Assembly: GCA_964494645.1 (NCBI GenBank) | Contig: CAZBSH010000008.1 | Span: forward strand, 1-53,043 | Reading direction: 5' to 3' | Origin: Christensenella sp964494645 | Lineage (GTDB): Bacteria; Bacillota; Clostridia; Christensenellales; Christensenellaceae | DNA length: 53,043 nucleotides | In this document: in pieces, positions 1 through 8,785 of the stretch | How positions within the stretch are numbered: the stretch's first letter is position 1 | How the letters are laid out: each line of letters starts with the position of its first letter | The notes under the pieces: model-generated | Databases searched by the model: none | What the model saw: only the letters and a program-made list of their open reading frames with translations | What the model was told of the DNA's origin: nothing | Position numbers and translations under genes: made by a program

Positions 1-1
1 A

Positions 2-823
2 CAGGTAGCGATTGGCGCAAATGAAGTTTCGCGCGGCGCACAGGCGCTGGCGCAGGGCGCAACAGAACAATCCAGCTCGGTTCAGGAGCTGTCTGCTTCT
101 ATTGCCCATGTGAATGAACAGATTCAAAGCAACGCGAAAAACGCCAAGCATACACAGGAATTGATTGAAGAGACAGCGGGTCTTGTTAGCACGTGTAACG
201 GTCACATGGATGATATGCTTGCCTCTATGCACGACATTGATACAAGCTCTGCTGAAATCGCGAAGATTATCAAGGTGATCGACGACATTTCCTTCCAGAC
301 GAACATCCTTGCGCTTAACGCGGCGGTAGAGGCTGCGCGTGCGGGCGACGCAGGCAAAGGCTTTGCTGTTGTGGCAGATGAAGTTCGAAATCTCGCGACG
401 AAGAGCGCGGAGGCGGCAAAAGAAACTTCGGCGTTGATCGAAGGATCTGTTGAAAAAGTGCAGATTGGTAATAAGAAAGCGATGGAAACCGCAGACGTCT
501 TAAAGGCGGTCGTGGAGAACGCGCAGAAAATCAATGCAAACATCGAAGAAATTACAGTGGCTTCGGAGGAGCAGGCGCATTCTGTTAATGAAATAAATCT
601 TGGCGTTGAACAGATATCCACAGTTGTGCAGACAAACTCGGCAACTGCGGAGGAGAGTGCCGCAGCGTCAGAAGAACTTTCCGGACAAGCGGATATGATG
701 AAGCAGATGCTTGCAAGATTCCAACTCAAAAACCGTAAAGCAGACACGATTGATATGTTTGCAGTGGAAGAAAGTAGCAGTTCCCTTGACGGGTTTGATT
801 TGTCAGGCACGGATAAGTATTAA
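2..823 (+). CDS. Methyl-accepting chemotaxis protein, C-terminal part (5' truncated by window edge)
   Basis: The reading frame is open from base 2 and codes for the last 273 residues of a chemoreceptor. The segment is the cytoplasmic signalling domain: long heptad-like helices rich in Ala, Glu, Gln and Ser around the conserved hairpin tip (NILALNAAVEAARAG, then GKGFAVVADEVRNLA), which contacts CheA and CheW. The Glu/Gln/Ala-rich flanks are the usual sites for reversible methylation by CheR and CheB, both encoded downstream. The sensor part lies outside the window, so ligand and topology are unknown. There is no C-terminal CheR-tethering pentapeptide. The gene is separated from fliF by about 100 bases holding a strong hairpin, so it may end an upstream transcript. 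The family call is certain. Confidence 0.95.
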   Translation, partial: QVAIGANEVSRGAQALAQGATEQSSSVQELSASIAHVNEQIQSNAKNAKHTQELIEETAGLVSTCNGHMDDMLASMHDIDTSSAEIAKIIKVIDDISFQTNILALNAAVEAARAGDAGKGFAVVADEVRNLATKSAEAAKETSALIEGSVEKVQIGNKKAMETADVLKAVVENAQKINANIEEITVASEEQAHSVNEINLGVEQISTVVQTNSATAEESAAASEELSGQADMMKQMLARFQLKNRKADTIDMFAVEESSSSLDGFDLSGTDKY

Positions 824-852
824 GCTAAATTACAAATATTAAAAAATGATGA

Positions 853-887
853 TATCACCGCCTGAATCGTATATTTAGGCGGTGATA
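853..887. terminator. Perfect 11-bp stem-loop between the chemoreceptor gene and fliF
   Basis: The arms TATCACCGCCT (853-863) and AGGCGGTGATA (877-887) are exact reverse complements around a 13-base loop that can add A-T/G-T pairs. No T-run follows on the + strand, while the A-rich tract just upstream would give a T-run on the - strand. It could be a weak terminator or attenuator for the receptor transcript, or a hairpin in the fliF leader. The structure is plain; the role is inferred. Confidence 0.55.
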
Positions 888-924
888 CTGATGAAATGGA
901 GTGACACTTCTGGCAGGTAGCAGC

Positions 925-2556
925 ATGAACGTCAAAGATGCCGGCAAAAAGATTTTAGATGCGTGGCAAAATACAAAAAAATCACAGAAAATCCTTATTG
1001 TTGCCGTAATCGTTTTGACGATCATTGCGATCAGCGCTGTTGTCACGATGGCAAATCAGGTAGAGTACGAGGATCTTTATGTTGGTTTAAGCAACGAGCA
1101 GGCCGGAGAGGTCATTACACAGCTTGAAAAAGATGGTATTGACGTACAATCTTATTCGAATGGGGTGTTGCGCGTCCCTAAGGGACAGGCAAATGAATTG
1201 CGCTATAAGCTTCAGGCACAGGGAATACCGGCGGGCGATTCGCTTGATTTTAATATTTATTCAGAAAATGCTTCTAGCTTTGGCGCGACAGACAAAGACA
1301 AAGCATACTATGCCCAGATGCAATTGCAGCAAAATCTTGCGCAGACGGTCAACCGCATGGATAAGATCAAAAACAGTACTGTCATGTTATCGTTGGCGGA
1401 AGAAAGTAAGTTTGCGCTGTCTGATCCGGGGAAGAAGGAATCGACCGCTTCGGTCATGGTTACATTGAATCCGAATGTGGATCAGCTTTCCCAGACGGAT
1501 GTGGACGCAATTCGCGCGATCGTCTCAAAGGGTGTGCCTTCGCTTACAGAGGCAAATATCGCGATTGTAGACCAGAACATGCATTCCTATGGCACAATGG
1601 GAGAAAGCACATCTGTTGGTACGGGGATGGTTGGTACGCAAATAGAACTGCAAGATCAGGTAGCGGCCAAGCTAAAACAACAGATAATCAACCTTCTGAC
1701 ACCGGTATTCGGTGTGGAAAATTTGTCGGCGAATGTCAATGTACAACTTGATTTTGACCGCAAAACGACAAATACGCTGACGCTGTCGCCACCCACGGGT
1801 TCGGCGGCAAATACAGGTCTTGTCACCAGCATGAAACAAACGACAGAACGTTTGCAAAATGCCGGCACAACGCCGCAGGGCGCTGTAGGTATGGATCCGA
1901 ACGGCGGCGCGCCGACATATCAGGAAATCGATACAGCGGCGCAGGATGGTACCTATTATAATGTCGTGACAGACTTCAACGCAGAGTTAAACGAGATCAG
2001 CGAACAAATCGAACAGGCGCAGGGTGACATCTCTTACCTGTCGGCGGCAGTGATCGTAAATGGCGGCGAGGATTTGGCAGACGTATTGCCCGGCGTGCGT
2101 CAATTAATTGCAAATGCGATTGGCGTACCGGAAAACAGGATCACAGTATCGAGTATGCCTTTTGACGGAAATGCTGCGTATACGCAGATGATGGAAGAAC
2201 AAGCGCAAAAGCTGGCAGATGCGCAACAGACCGCAATGTTGCAGTCGTTGATTTTGCCTTTGGCTATCCTCGCGGTTATTGTGATTGTGTTGTTTATATT
2301 ATTAAACTCGTTCAGAAAAAATCGCAAAGCGAAGCTTGAGGAAGAACGTCGTCAGAAGGAAGAGGAAGAACGTGCTGCGCTGCGCGCTGCGGGAATTGAT
2401 GTAGCTGCGGATGAGGAATTGTCCATTGAAGAATTGCTGAAAGAGAAAAACGACGATATGCTGAAGCAGGTGCAGATGTTAGTAGACAAAAACCCGGAAG
2501 TCATTGCGCAGTTGTTGCGTAACTGGTTGTCGGATGATTTTGGAGGCAGTGAATAA
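925..2556 (+). CDS. fliF: Flagellar MS-ring protein FliF
   Basis: This 543-residue protein builds the membrane MS ring on which the rod, export gate and switch assemble. It has an N-terminal membrane helix (about residues 24-42), the YscJ/FliF ring-building modules, a variable periplasmic-side region rich in Gly, Thr and Pro, a second membrane helix near residues 445-465, and a charged tail. The tail ends in the FliG-binding segment (NPEVIAQLLRNWLSDD). I chose ATG 925 because AGGTAG lies 6-8 bases upstream; an in-frame GTG at 901 has poorer spacing. The stop overlaps the fliG start by one base (TAATG), which implies coupled translation. It is the first gene of the basal-body block; flgB, flgC and fliE, which usually precede it in Bacillus, are 26 kb downstream. 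Confidence 0.97.
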   Translation: MNVKDAGKKILDAWQNTKKSQKILIVAVIVLTIIAISAVVTMANQVEYEDLYVGLSNEQAGEVITQLEKDGIDVQSYSNGVLRVPKGQANELRYKLQAQGIPAGDSLDFNIYSENASSFGATDKDKAYYAQMQLQQNLAQTVNRMDKIKNSTVMLSLAEESKFALSDPGKKESTASVMVTLNPNVDQLSQTDVDAIRAIVSKGVPSLTEANIAIVDQNMHSYGTMGESTSVGTGMVGTQIELQDQVAAKLKQQIINLLTPVFGVENLSANVNVQLDFDRKTTNTLTLSPPTGSAANTGLVTSMKQTTERLQNAGTTPQGAVGMDPNGGAPTYQEIDTAAQDGTYYNVVTDFNAELNEISEQIEQAQGDISYLSAAVIVNGGEDLADVLPGVRQLIANAIGVPENRITVSSMPFDGNAAYTQMMEEQAQKLADAQQTAMLQSLILPLAILAVIVIVLFILLNSFRKNRKAKLEEERRQKEEEERAALRAAGIDVAADEELSIEELLKEKNDDMLKQVQMLVDKNPEVIAQLLRNWLSDDFGGSE

Positions 2557-2927
2557 TGGCGAGTAATCTTCTGTCGACAAAAGAAAAAGCAGCAATCCTG
2601 ATGGTGGCGTTGGGAAAAGATATTTCCGCAAAGATCTATAAATATTTGAATGAGGATGAGATTGAACAGCTTACGCTTGATATTACGGGTCTAAGCTCCT
2701 TTGATAAGGATACGCGCGACGATGTCATTAGCGAATTTTATGATTTATGCGTGGCGCAGCGTTATATTTCTGAGGGAGGAATTGATTATGCCCGCGATGT
2801 GCTTGTAAATGCGGTGGGAGGAGAAAAGGCGGATGAGCTGATCGGGAAACTATCGGCAGCATTGCAGGTACGAAGTGATGAGGCCTCTATGTACAGCGCT
2901 GTGGAATATGTCAGTGCTATATAATGT
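2556..2927 (+). CDS. fliG: Flagellar motor switch protein FliG, N-terminal part (interrupted by assembly gap)
   Basis: The first 106 residues (to 2873) are a normal FliG N-terminal domain, which binds the FliF tail: LLSTKEKAAILMVALG, then helices ending GKLSAALQVR. After CGA 2871-2873 the sequence departs from FliG, adds 17 unrelated codons and stops (TAA 2922-2924) just before 10 N. The 11 bases TGCAGGTACGA (2863-2873) recur right after the gap (2938-2948), where FliG resumes in register. Joining the two copies gives an intact 336-residue FliG, a normal length. The stop is therefore probably a contig-end artefact rather than a real mutation. Start ATG 2556 overlaps the fliF stop and has a GGAGG site 10-14 bases upstream. 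Confidence 0.9.
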
Positions 2928-2948
2928 NNNNNNNNNNTGCAGGTACGA
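2863..2948. repeat. 11-base direct repeat flanking the fliG gap
   Basis: TGCAGGTACGA occurs at 2863-2873 and 2938-2948. Between the copies lie 54 bases of non-FliG sequence (2874-2927) and the 10 N. Both copies encode the same part of FliG (LQVR), so they are most simply the same genomic bases seen at the ends of two unjoined contigs. Confidence 0.85.
2928..2937. other. Assembly gap (10 N)
   Basis: Ten undetermined bases interrupt fliG. A run of exactly 10 N is a typical scaffold filler, so the true gap length cannot be read from it. Homology at both edges suggests that the true gap is zero or negative, meaning the contigs overlap. Confidence 0.97.
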
Positions 2949-3641
2949 CCTTTTGATTTTGTGCGAAAGGCGGACGATACCCAGGTCAGCAACTTTATAC
3001 AAAACGAGCATCCGCAGACGATCGCGTTGATTCTGTCGTATTTAAAGGCAAGTAAGGCGGCGAATATTCTATCGATGCTTCCGGAGGATCTGCAGCCAAA
3101 GGTCATTGAACGCATTGCGGATATGGGTGTGGTTTCAATGGAATACATCCGTGAAGCAGAGCGGATATTGGAATACAAGATCAGCAGCATGGGTCAAGAG
3201 GAAAATACGTCGGTAGGCGGCGTAGACATGGTAGTTGAGCTGCTTGCGGCAACCGATAGAAGTACAGAAAAGAACATTATGGATGCGGTCGAGGTAGACA
3301 ACCCCGAACTGGCGGACGAAATCCACAGGCGCATGTTTGTGTTTGAGGACATCGTAAAGCTCGGAGATTTGGAGCTGCAAAAGGTGCTAAAGGAAATCGA
3401 CAACAATGTCCTGACTTTGGCGCTAAAGGGTGCAAGCGAGGAAATCACAAACAAGGTTTATGCAAATATTTCCAAACGCGTACACGACTTGATTGTCGAA
3501 AATATGGAATACATGGGGCCTGTACGTGTGCGTGATGTAGAGCAGGCACAGCAGACGGTTGTCAATGTAATCCGTAAACTGGAAGATGCAGGGGAGATCG
3601 AAATTTCAAGAGGTGACAGCGAAGATGAACTCATTGTTTAG
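2938..3641 (+). CDS. fliG: Flagellar motor switch protein FliG, middle and C-terminal part
   Basis: In-frame sequence from the base after the gap (codons from 2940) reads QVRPFDFVRKADD and on to the stop at 3641. It contains the middle domain with the EHPQ motif (NEHPQTIALILSYL), which binds FliM, and the C-terminal torque domain with its alternating charged helix (near RRMFVFEDIVKLGD), which faces the MotA stator. No start codon belongs here: the fragment is the continuation of the 2556 reading frame. The end overlaps the fliH start by 17 bases. Family certainty is very high; only the join across the gap is inferred. Confidence 0.95.
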
Positions 3642-4407
3642 GATAGATCGAAATTCGATCCGTGAAGAGCCTATGCAATCAGCGGGAGTTGCGATACTGC
3701 CGGGGCTGCACGAGGTGAGTGAAAGCAAAGAACAGCATGATGAAGATCAATGGGAAGAACCCGCGCAGATGGTGGCGGCATCCGCTGAGGAAAGGCTGGA
3801 TGCAAAGCTGGCAGAAAAAGTACGCGAGCTGAATGAGTTGCAACAGCGAATTGAACAGGCACAAGAACAAGCACAAAAAATAACGGAAATGGCGACCGAG
3901 GAAGCTGAGAAGATACGCGAAGAAGCAAGAGAAACAGGATATGAGCAGGGAATAAGACAGGTACAAGAGGAATATGAACAGGAAGTAAAACAACAGCGCG
4001 ATCAGACCAAGCGGTTGATAGAGTCGCTCAAAGCAAGAACAGATGAGGCATATGAACAGATTGAAGAAGGTGTGTTGGATTTCTCTTTGTATTTGGCTGA
4101 AGTGATCATAAAAAGAGAGCTTGATCGTGATGATACGATATTTTTGGATATTGTCCGCGATACATTGGATCAAGTAAAAAATCAAAATGAGATCGTTTTA
4201 CGGCTCAATTCGGAAGACTATGACAAATTTTTCTCGGATGGAGAGGATGAATTTGTCGGATTGCTCAGGAGCTCCGGAGTTGAGATCAGAAAAGATATGG
4301 CAGTCCAACGTGGAGAATGTGCAGTGGAGACAGAATATGGGACGCTTCGTTCAGGGATCAGGACGCAGCTTAAGCGTATGGAATATGCGCTGCGTGATAT
4401 GGAATAA
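3625..4407 (+). CDS. fliH: Flagellar export ATPase regulator FliH
   Basis: This 260-residue protein fits FliH, the soluble regulator and stator of the export ATPase FliI. It has a short N-terminus, a long Glu/Gln/Ala-rich coiled coil (about residues 55-135) and a C-terminal FliH/V-ATPase E-subunit-like domain (VLDFSLYLAEVIIKRELDRD onward). I chose ATG 3625 because AGGTG sits nine bases upstream; in-frame ATG 3586 would add 13 residues inside fliG with no ribosome site. The gene lies between fliG and fliI, its usual place. FliH diverges fast, so the call rests on architecture and context as much as on motifs. Confidence 0.9.
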   Translation: MNSLFRIDRNSIREEPMQSAGVAILPGLHEVSESKEQHDEDQWEEPAQMVAASAEERLDAKLAEKVRELNELQQRIEQAQEQAQKITEMATEEAEKIREEARETGYEQGIRQVQEEYEQEVKQQRDQTKRLIESLKARTDEAYEQIEEGVLDFSLYLAEVIIKRELDRDDTIFLDIVRDTLDQVKNQNEIVLRLNSEDYDKFFSDGEDEFVGLLRSSGVEIRKDMAVQRGECAVETEYGTLRSGIRTQLKRMEYALRDME

Positions 4408-4409
4408 TA

Positions 4410-5735
4410 ATGGAATTAGAAAATAAGATATCCCGTTTCAAAGAGGTTATAGCACACGGGAATTTTATGGAAATGAGCGGCGTCGTAAAAAAGGTCGTCG
4501 GCATGACCGTAGAATCAAAAGGACCGCTTGTGAAAATGGGAGATATTTGCAAAATATATCCGCATGGTGTGGAAGAAGCCGTATTGGCTGAGGTTGTGGG
4601 ATTTCGCGACCAGAGCGTTATATTGATGCCCTTTGGCGACGTTTCCGGGATTGGTGCGGGAAACCGCGTTGTTGCCACAGGCGTGGAATATAAAGTGCCG
4701 GTGGGCAGCAACTTGCGTGGTCGGGTGCTGGATGCGCTTGGGCGACCGATGGACAATAAAGGTCCGATCGAAGCGGAAAATCACTATCCGATTGAGAATA
4801 TGCCGCCTAATCCGCTGGATAGAGTGCGCATTAAAGAACCCCTTCCGCTTGGAGTACGGGCGATTGATGCGATGCTCACAATAGGCAAGGGACAAAGGAT
4901 CGGCATTTTTGCCGGGAGTGGCGTAGGAAAAAGCACACTGCTTGGAATGATTGCGCGTCATGCGAGCGCAGACATCAATGTGATTACTCTGGTAGGGGAA
5001 CGTGGCAGGGAAGTGCTCGATTTTATGGAAAAGGATCTTCAGGAGGAAGGGCTAAAAAAATCAGTGCTGGTAGTTGCAACATCAGACCAGCCTGCGCTGC
5101 TTCGACTGAAGTCTGCAATGGTTGGTACTGCGATCGCGGAATATTACCGCGACATGGGATATAATGTGATGCTGATGATGGATTCGCTGACACGTTTTGC
5201 AATGGCGCAGCGCGAGATTGGTATGACAGTAGGGGAACCGCCCGTTTCAAGAGGGTTTCCGCCATCGGTGTATTCTAAGCTGCCAAAACTATTGGAGCGC
5301 TCGGGGACGTCTAAGAAGGGAAGTATCACCGGTATATATACTGTGTTGGTAGAAGGCGATGACATGAATGAGCCGATAGCAGATACAGTGCGGGGGATAT
5401 TGGATGGACATTTTGTGTTATCCAGGCAGCTTGCGAACAATAACCAATACCCGGCGATTGATGTACTTGCGAGTGTCAGCAGGTTGATGGTAGATATCGT
5501 CAGTAAGGAGCACGCTGAAATGGCAAATTACATCAGAAATATGATGACGGAATATAACAGCGTACAGGATTTAATCAGTATTGGAGCGTATAAGCAGGGG
5601 GCAAATGCAAAGACAGATATGGCAATTAGCCTGCATGAGCCGATCTTGCAGCTTTTGAAGCAGGATATCGGAGAGGAAGCGACGTTTGAACAAATGCTCA
5701 ATATGATGGGTGTCATCACAAGGAACATGGCGTAG
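4410..5735 (+). CDS. fliI: Flagellum-specific export ATPase FliI
   Basis: This 441-residue F1-beta-like ATPase energises unfolding and delivery of flagellar export substrates. The Walker A motif AGSGVGKST is at residues 168-176. Walker B is in the VMLMMDSLTRFA stretch, which also carries the MAQREIG signature of the flagellar/type III ATPases. The N-terminal beta-barrel domain (GVVKKVVGMTVESKGP) and the C-terminal helical domain are both present, and length is normal. The start is two bases after the fliH stop. Its weak own ribosome site suggests coupled translation with fliH. Confidence 0.98.
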   Translation: MELENKISRFKEVIAHGNFMEMSGVVKKVVGMTVESKGPLVKMGDICKIYPHGVEEAVLAEVVGFRDQSVILMPFGDVSGIGAGNRVVATGVEYKVPVGSNLRGRVLDALGRPMDNKGPIEAENHYPIENMPPNPLDRVRIKEPLPLGVRAIDAMLTIGKGQRIGIFAGSGVGKSTLLGMIARHASADINVITLVGERGREVLDFMEKDLQEEGLKKSVLVVATSDQPALLRLKSAMVGTAIAEYYRDMGYNVMLMMDSLTRFAMAQREIGMTVGEPPVSRGFPPSVYSKLPKLLERSGTSKKGSITGIYTVLVEGDDMNEPIADTVRGILDGHFVLSRQLANNNQYPAIDVLASVSRLMVDIVSKEHAEMANYIRNMMTEYNSVQDLISIGAYKQGANAKTDMAISLHEPILQLLKQDIGEEATFEQMLNMMGVITRNMA

Positions 5736-5739
5736 GACG

Positions 5740-6171
5740 ATGAAAAAATTCAAGTTCACTCTGTATAAGCTTTACGAGGTAAAGGAATCCGACGAAAAGC
5801 AAAAGCGTGCAGAGCTCAAACAACTGAATAGGGATTTGCAAGCGTATCAAAAACAGAGACAGGCGAATCAAACGCTGTTTGACAGGCAATACAGCGATTA
5901 CGAGAGAAAATGCCGTCAAGGAACAACGATGCGTGAAGTCAAGCAGTGCGGCGAATTCTTACAATATTTGGAAAAGGAAATAAGGGTGCAGAACACTGTG
6001 ATTGCTGCGTGCGAAAACAGCATTGCGCAGTGCAGAAGTGAGCTTTTAAAAATAATCAATGAAAAAAATGTCCTTGACAGAATGCGTGCAGAGCAATATC
6101 AGGCGTATTTAAAGGAAATACAAAAGGACGAGGATAAGCAGATAGAAGATTTTATGCAGGCGAGGGTTTAA
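5740..6171 (+). CDS. fliJ: Flagellar export chaperone FliJ
   Basis: This 143-residue, nearly all-helical, charged protein matches FliJ, the coiled-coil stalk in the centre of the FliI hexamer, which links it to FlhA. The N-terminus (KKFKFTLYKLYEVKE) has the usual Phe-Leu pattern and is followed by two long helices rich in Lys, Gln and Glu. I chose ATG 5740 because family members begin M-x-x-F; the upstream ATG 5710 is inside fliI. It starts five bases after the fliI stop, the standard fliI-fliJ order. Confidence 0.9.
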   Translation: MKKFKFTLYKLYEVKESDEKQKRAELKQLNRDLQAYQKQRQANQTLFDRQYSDYERKCRQGTTMREVKQCGEFLQYLEKEIRVQNTVIAACENSIAQCRSELLKIINEKNVLDRMRAEQYQAYLKEIQKDEDKQIEDFMQARV

Positions 6172-6198
6172 CGCCGGCATATACCGGGAGAGACTAAA

Positions 6199-6759
6199 GT
6201 GGCAAACGTACAGGAAGCAGCCGATGTCAAACAGGCGGCTAAAAAGACAGACGGGAAACCGAAAAAGAAAATCAACGGGAAAGCCATTGTGGTGATTATT
6301 TTTGTCATTCTGATCGCGGGAGCCTTTTCGTTTTACTACTTCAACCTGCTGGGGACGCGTGATATGGTAATTGGCTATTTTGTCGGGCAGGATAAGACGT
6401 ATCAGGCCACGATCGAAAATTACAATGCGCAGGCGGAAGCGCATAAACAAAAACAGCAGGAACTCGAAACACAACAACAGGCGCTTGCAAAAAAAGAACA
6501 GGAGCTGAAAGATAGAGAAACGGCTCTGTCGCAAAAAGAGACAACTACTGCAGCTGCGACAGGATCGCAAGATCCAACTGCTGCGGCCGCGGTATTTGGA
6601 AATATGGATCAGGCAGCCGCGGCAAAGATATTTGATAATACGGCAAGCGATACGTGGATCGCAGCGGTATTGATGGCGATGGACGAAAAAAAAGCCGCAG
6701 GAATATTGGGAGCGATGGACGCGGCAAAAGCTGCGTCGGTTGCAAAATATATTTTATGA
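6199..6759 (+). CDS. MotE-like membrane protein with MgtE-N-type repeats (YlxF position)
   Basis: This 186-residue protein has a Lys-rich cytoplasmic start, one membrane helix (about residues 30-52), a coiled coil (about 75-115, Gln/Glu/Lys-rich) and a C-terminal region of short repeats (FGNMDQAAAAKIFDN, LMAMDEKKAAGILGAMD) typical of the MgtE intracellular N domain. The same architecture occurs in MotE, a chaperone of the stator protein MotC in alpha-proteobacteria, and in Bacillus YlxF, which lies in this same place between fliJ and fliK. The GTG start at 6199 follows GGGAGAG by seven bases. A role in stator or export-apparatus assembly is inferred from family and position. Confidence 0.8.
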   Translation: MANVQEAADVKQAAKKTDGKPKKKINGKAIVVIIFVILIAGAFSFYYFNLLGTRDMVIGYFVGQDKTYQATIENYNAQAEAHKQKQQELETQQQALAKKEQELKDRETALSQKETTTAAATGSQDPTAAAAVFGNMDQAAAAKIFDNTASDTWIAAVLMAMDEKKAAGILGAMDAAKAASVAKYIL

Positions 6760-6815
6760 TTTTCTCCCTGTGAGGGTTGAAAATAAAATGTAACAGAAAG
6801 GAGGTGAGAGAATAA

Positions 6816-7988
6816 ATGACGGTAAACAATATCACGGATATCGCGGCAAGACCACCAACCAAAAACGATCAACCACAAGTGACGGGTGAACAAGGCTTTT
6901 CTGCTGAACTTGAACGTGCGGAAGAACAACAGAGTACCGTGAAAAAACCGGACAAACAGGAAAACATCACAGAGGTCAATGAGCCAAAGGATGAACAACA
7001 GGTACAGCCGGAAGAAGATGTGAAACCGACAGAAAGTGTGTCGGCAACGGGTGTCCCAATTCCGATCATACCGGTTATCGAGCAAATGCCTGTATCGAGT
7101 ACAGAAACAGAAATTGCTGAGAACACTGTACCGACGGATATGGATATTCTGCCGGAGCAAGTGATCGAGAAAAGCGACGTCACAGCAAAGAAAAACAATT
7201 TAGTTTTACCAAAAGAGACGCAGATTACGCCGGATAATAAGCAGAACGCGACCGTTTCGATAGCAGAGGAGGAACCTGATTTTGCAAAGCAGGTCATGAA
7301 AGAAGCGAACGCGATCTTGGAAAAGCAAACGATTGCTGATGCGAAAAGTTCGTCCATAACGGATGAAAAGGTGCAAACGGTCATTGCAGAGCATGAGGCA
7401 TCGAATCCAAAGGATTCTACGCAAAAGGATTCCAAGGGCTCGACGCAGTCGCATACTGCTTTTACAGCTAATGTTGCGGAAAACGGTCGGGTGGATATCA
7501 AAACCGCTGGGGCACAAATGCCCGAGCCGACAGTGCAAACGGACGAAAAACCGAGTCTGTTGACAAAGCTTGTGGATCAGGTGAGGAGCACGGTAAGCAC
7601 GGAAAAAACGGAGTTTTTCCTGCAATTGAAGCCGGAGCACCTGGGAGGACTTTCAATCATGCTGTCTGCGGAAGAAAAGGGTATGGTTGCAAGGCTGGCA
7701 ACATCCAGCAGAGATGTGCAAAATGTTTTGCAAAGCGATATGGCGCAGCTACAGGCCGCGCTTCGCGAGAAAGGCATCAATGTAGTTCATATGGAAGTGA
7801 TCTACGACCAAGGCGCTGGTTCTACCGCAAAGGATCACTCAGGCGGAAGGCAACAGCAATTTGGACAAACCGGTAACGGTCAAGGAAGAATACCGGAAAA
7901 TTTGGAAGGCGCAACAGCGTATTATGATACGATTTCATATTACGAAGCGCTAGCAGAGCAGGGAGGTTCTGTGGAGTTCAGTGCCTAA
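6816..7988 (+). CDS. fliK: Flagellar hook-length control protein FliK
   Basis: This 390-residue protein has a long disordered N-terminal region rich in Glu, Thr, Val, Gln and Pro (about residues 1-245), which acts as the molecular ruler. A compact C-terminal Flg_hook domain follows (FFLQLKPEHLGGLSIMLSAE onward, about 265-335), which contacts FlhB to switch export from hook to filament subunits. The tail is Gln/Gly-rich. The start has a very strong AAAGGAGGTGAGAG site. It lies directly before flgD and flgE as in other Firmicutes. A second FliK-like gene is present at 16423. Confidence 0.92.
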   Translation: MTVNNITDIAARPPTKNDQPQVTGEQGFSAELERAEEQQSTVKKPDKQENITEVNEPKDEQQVQPEEDVKPTESVSATGVPIPIIPVIEQMPVSSTETEIAENTVPTDMDILPEQVIEKSDVTAKKNNLVLPKETQITPDNKQNATVSIAEEEPDFAKQVMKEANAILEKQTIADAKSSSITDEKVQTVIAEHEASNPKDSTQKDSKGSTQSHTAFTANVAENGRVDIKTAGAQMPEPTVQTDEKPSLLTKLVDQVRSTVSTEKTEFFLQLKPEHLGGLSIMLSAEEKGMVARLATSSRDVQNVLQSDMAQLQAALREKGINVVHMEVIYDQGAGSTAKDHSGGRQQQFGQTGNGQGRIPENLEGATAYYDTISYYEALAEQGGSVEFSA

Positions 7989-8021
7989 CAGGCACGAGGC
8001 AGCACAGAAAGGAAAAACAAC

Positions 8022-8669
8022 ATGGCATCAAACACAATCAGTCCGACAACGGGTGGAATTACGCCTACGCCGGATGCAAAACGGGCGCCCAAGCAGGATC
8101 TTGGAAAAAATGAATTTTTGCAGATTCTATCGGTACAGCTCTCAAATCAGGATCCGCTCCAGCCGATGCAGGATACGGATTTTATTGCGCAGATGGCGCA
8201 GTTCTCGTCCTTAGAACAAATGTCAGAGCTTAATAACTCGTTTAGTTCTTCTCAGGCGTATTCTCTTGTGGGAAAAGACGTCGTTGGAGCTGTAAAGGAC
8301 GAGAATGGTCTGACAACGCACATACTCGGAAGAGTGACGGGGGTAGTCCGGCAGGGAGGCATGGACTATTTACAGGTAGGCGGTTATTATTTGCCGCTTA
8401 GCTCGGTATCGGAAATTTACGATACGGGTATTGATGCGAACACAATGATCTCGCAATCCGCTAATCTGGTTGGAAAGACCGTAACGGCATCCGTTCCGGA
8501 GCAGGTGAAGGACGACGCGACAGGTACAACAAGCCTGAAGAACGTCGAATACAGCGGAGAGGTCGAGGCGATCCTTGTCAAAGACGGAACGGTTTACGCG
8601 AAGTTAAAGGACACGGATACGATGAAGGGCAAGGAAGTCCCTGTTTCGTATATCACAAAGATCAGCTAA
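8022..8669 (+). CDS. flgD: Hook-cap (hook assembly) protein FlgD
   Basis: This 215-residue protein has the N-terminal FlgD signature (LGKNEFLQILSVQLSNQDPLQPMQDTDFIAQMAQFSSLEQM), the part that is exported and caps the growing hook, followed by the tudor/FN3-like core that covers the rest. FlgD catalyses polymerisation of FlgE at the hook tip and leaves when the hook is complete. The ATG at 8022 follows AGAAAGGA. A 116-base spacer separates it from flgE, the longest spacer in this block, and I see no convincing gene in it. Confidence 0.95.
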   Translation: MASNTISPTTGGITPTPDAKRAPKQDLGKNEFLQILSVQLSNQDPLQPMQDTDFIAQMAQFSSLEQMSELNNSFSSSQAYSLVGKDVVGAVKDENGLTTHILGRVTGVVRQGGMDYLQVGGYYLPLSSVSEIYDTGIDANTMISQSANLVGKTVTASVPEQVKDDATGTTSLKNVEYSGEVEAILVKDGTVYAKLKDTDTMKGKEVPVSYITKIS

Positions 8670-8785
8670 GGATAGCGGTGATATATGGGAGTAGGCAGGT
8701 TACTCATTATTTGCAATGACAGCAGGGATGATAATGACGGTAACAACAAACATTGAGATAGATAACATATAGGAGGCCACTCATC

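Noticed and set aside
202..810. A 202-codon minus-strand frame opposite the chemoreceptor gene
   Set aside because: It is antisense to a certain gene and has no ribosome site or known motif; the length follows from the codon bias of the receptor's Ala/Glu-rich helices.
2863..2948. The 11-base repeat as the target-site duplication of an insertion element in fliG
   Set aside because: The second copy begins exactly at the first base after the N run, with no right-end element sequence, and no terminal inverted repeat or transposase is visible. Contig-end overlap is simpler, though reads are needed to exclude an insertion.
8670..8785. Short open frames in the flgD-flgE spacer (for example ATG 8685, about 23 codons)
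   Set aside because: No ribosome site and no resemblance to the small flagellar operon proteins sometimes found here. I see no gene or clear signal in this spacer beyond the flgE ribosome site.
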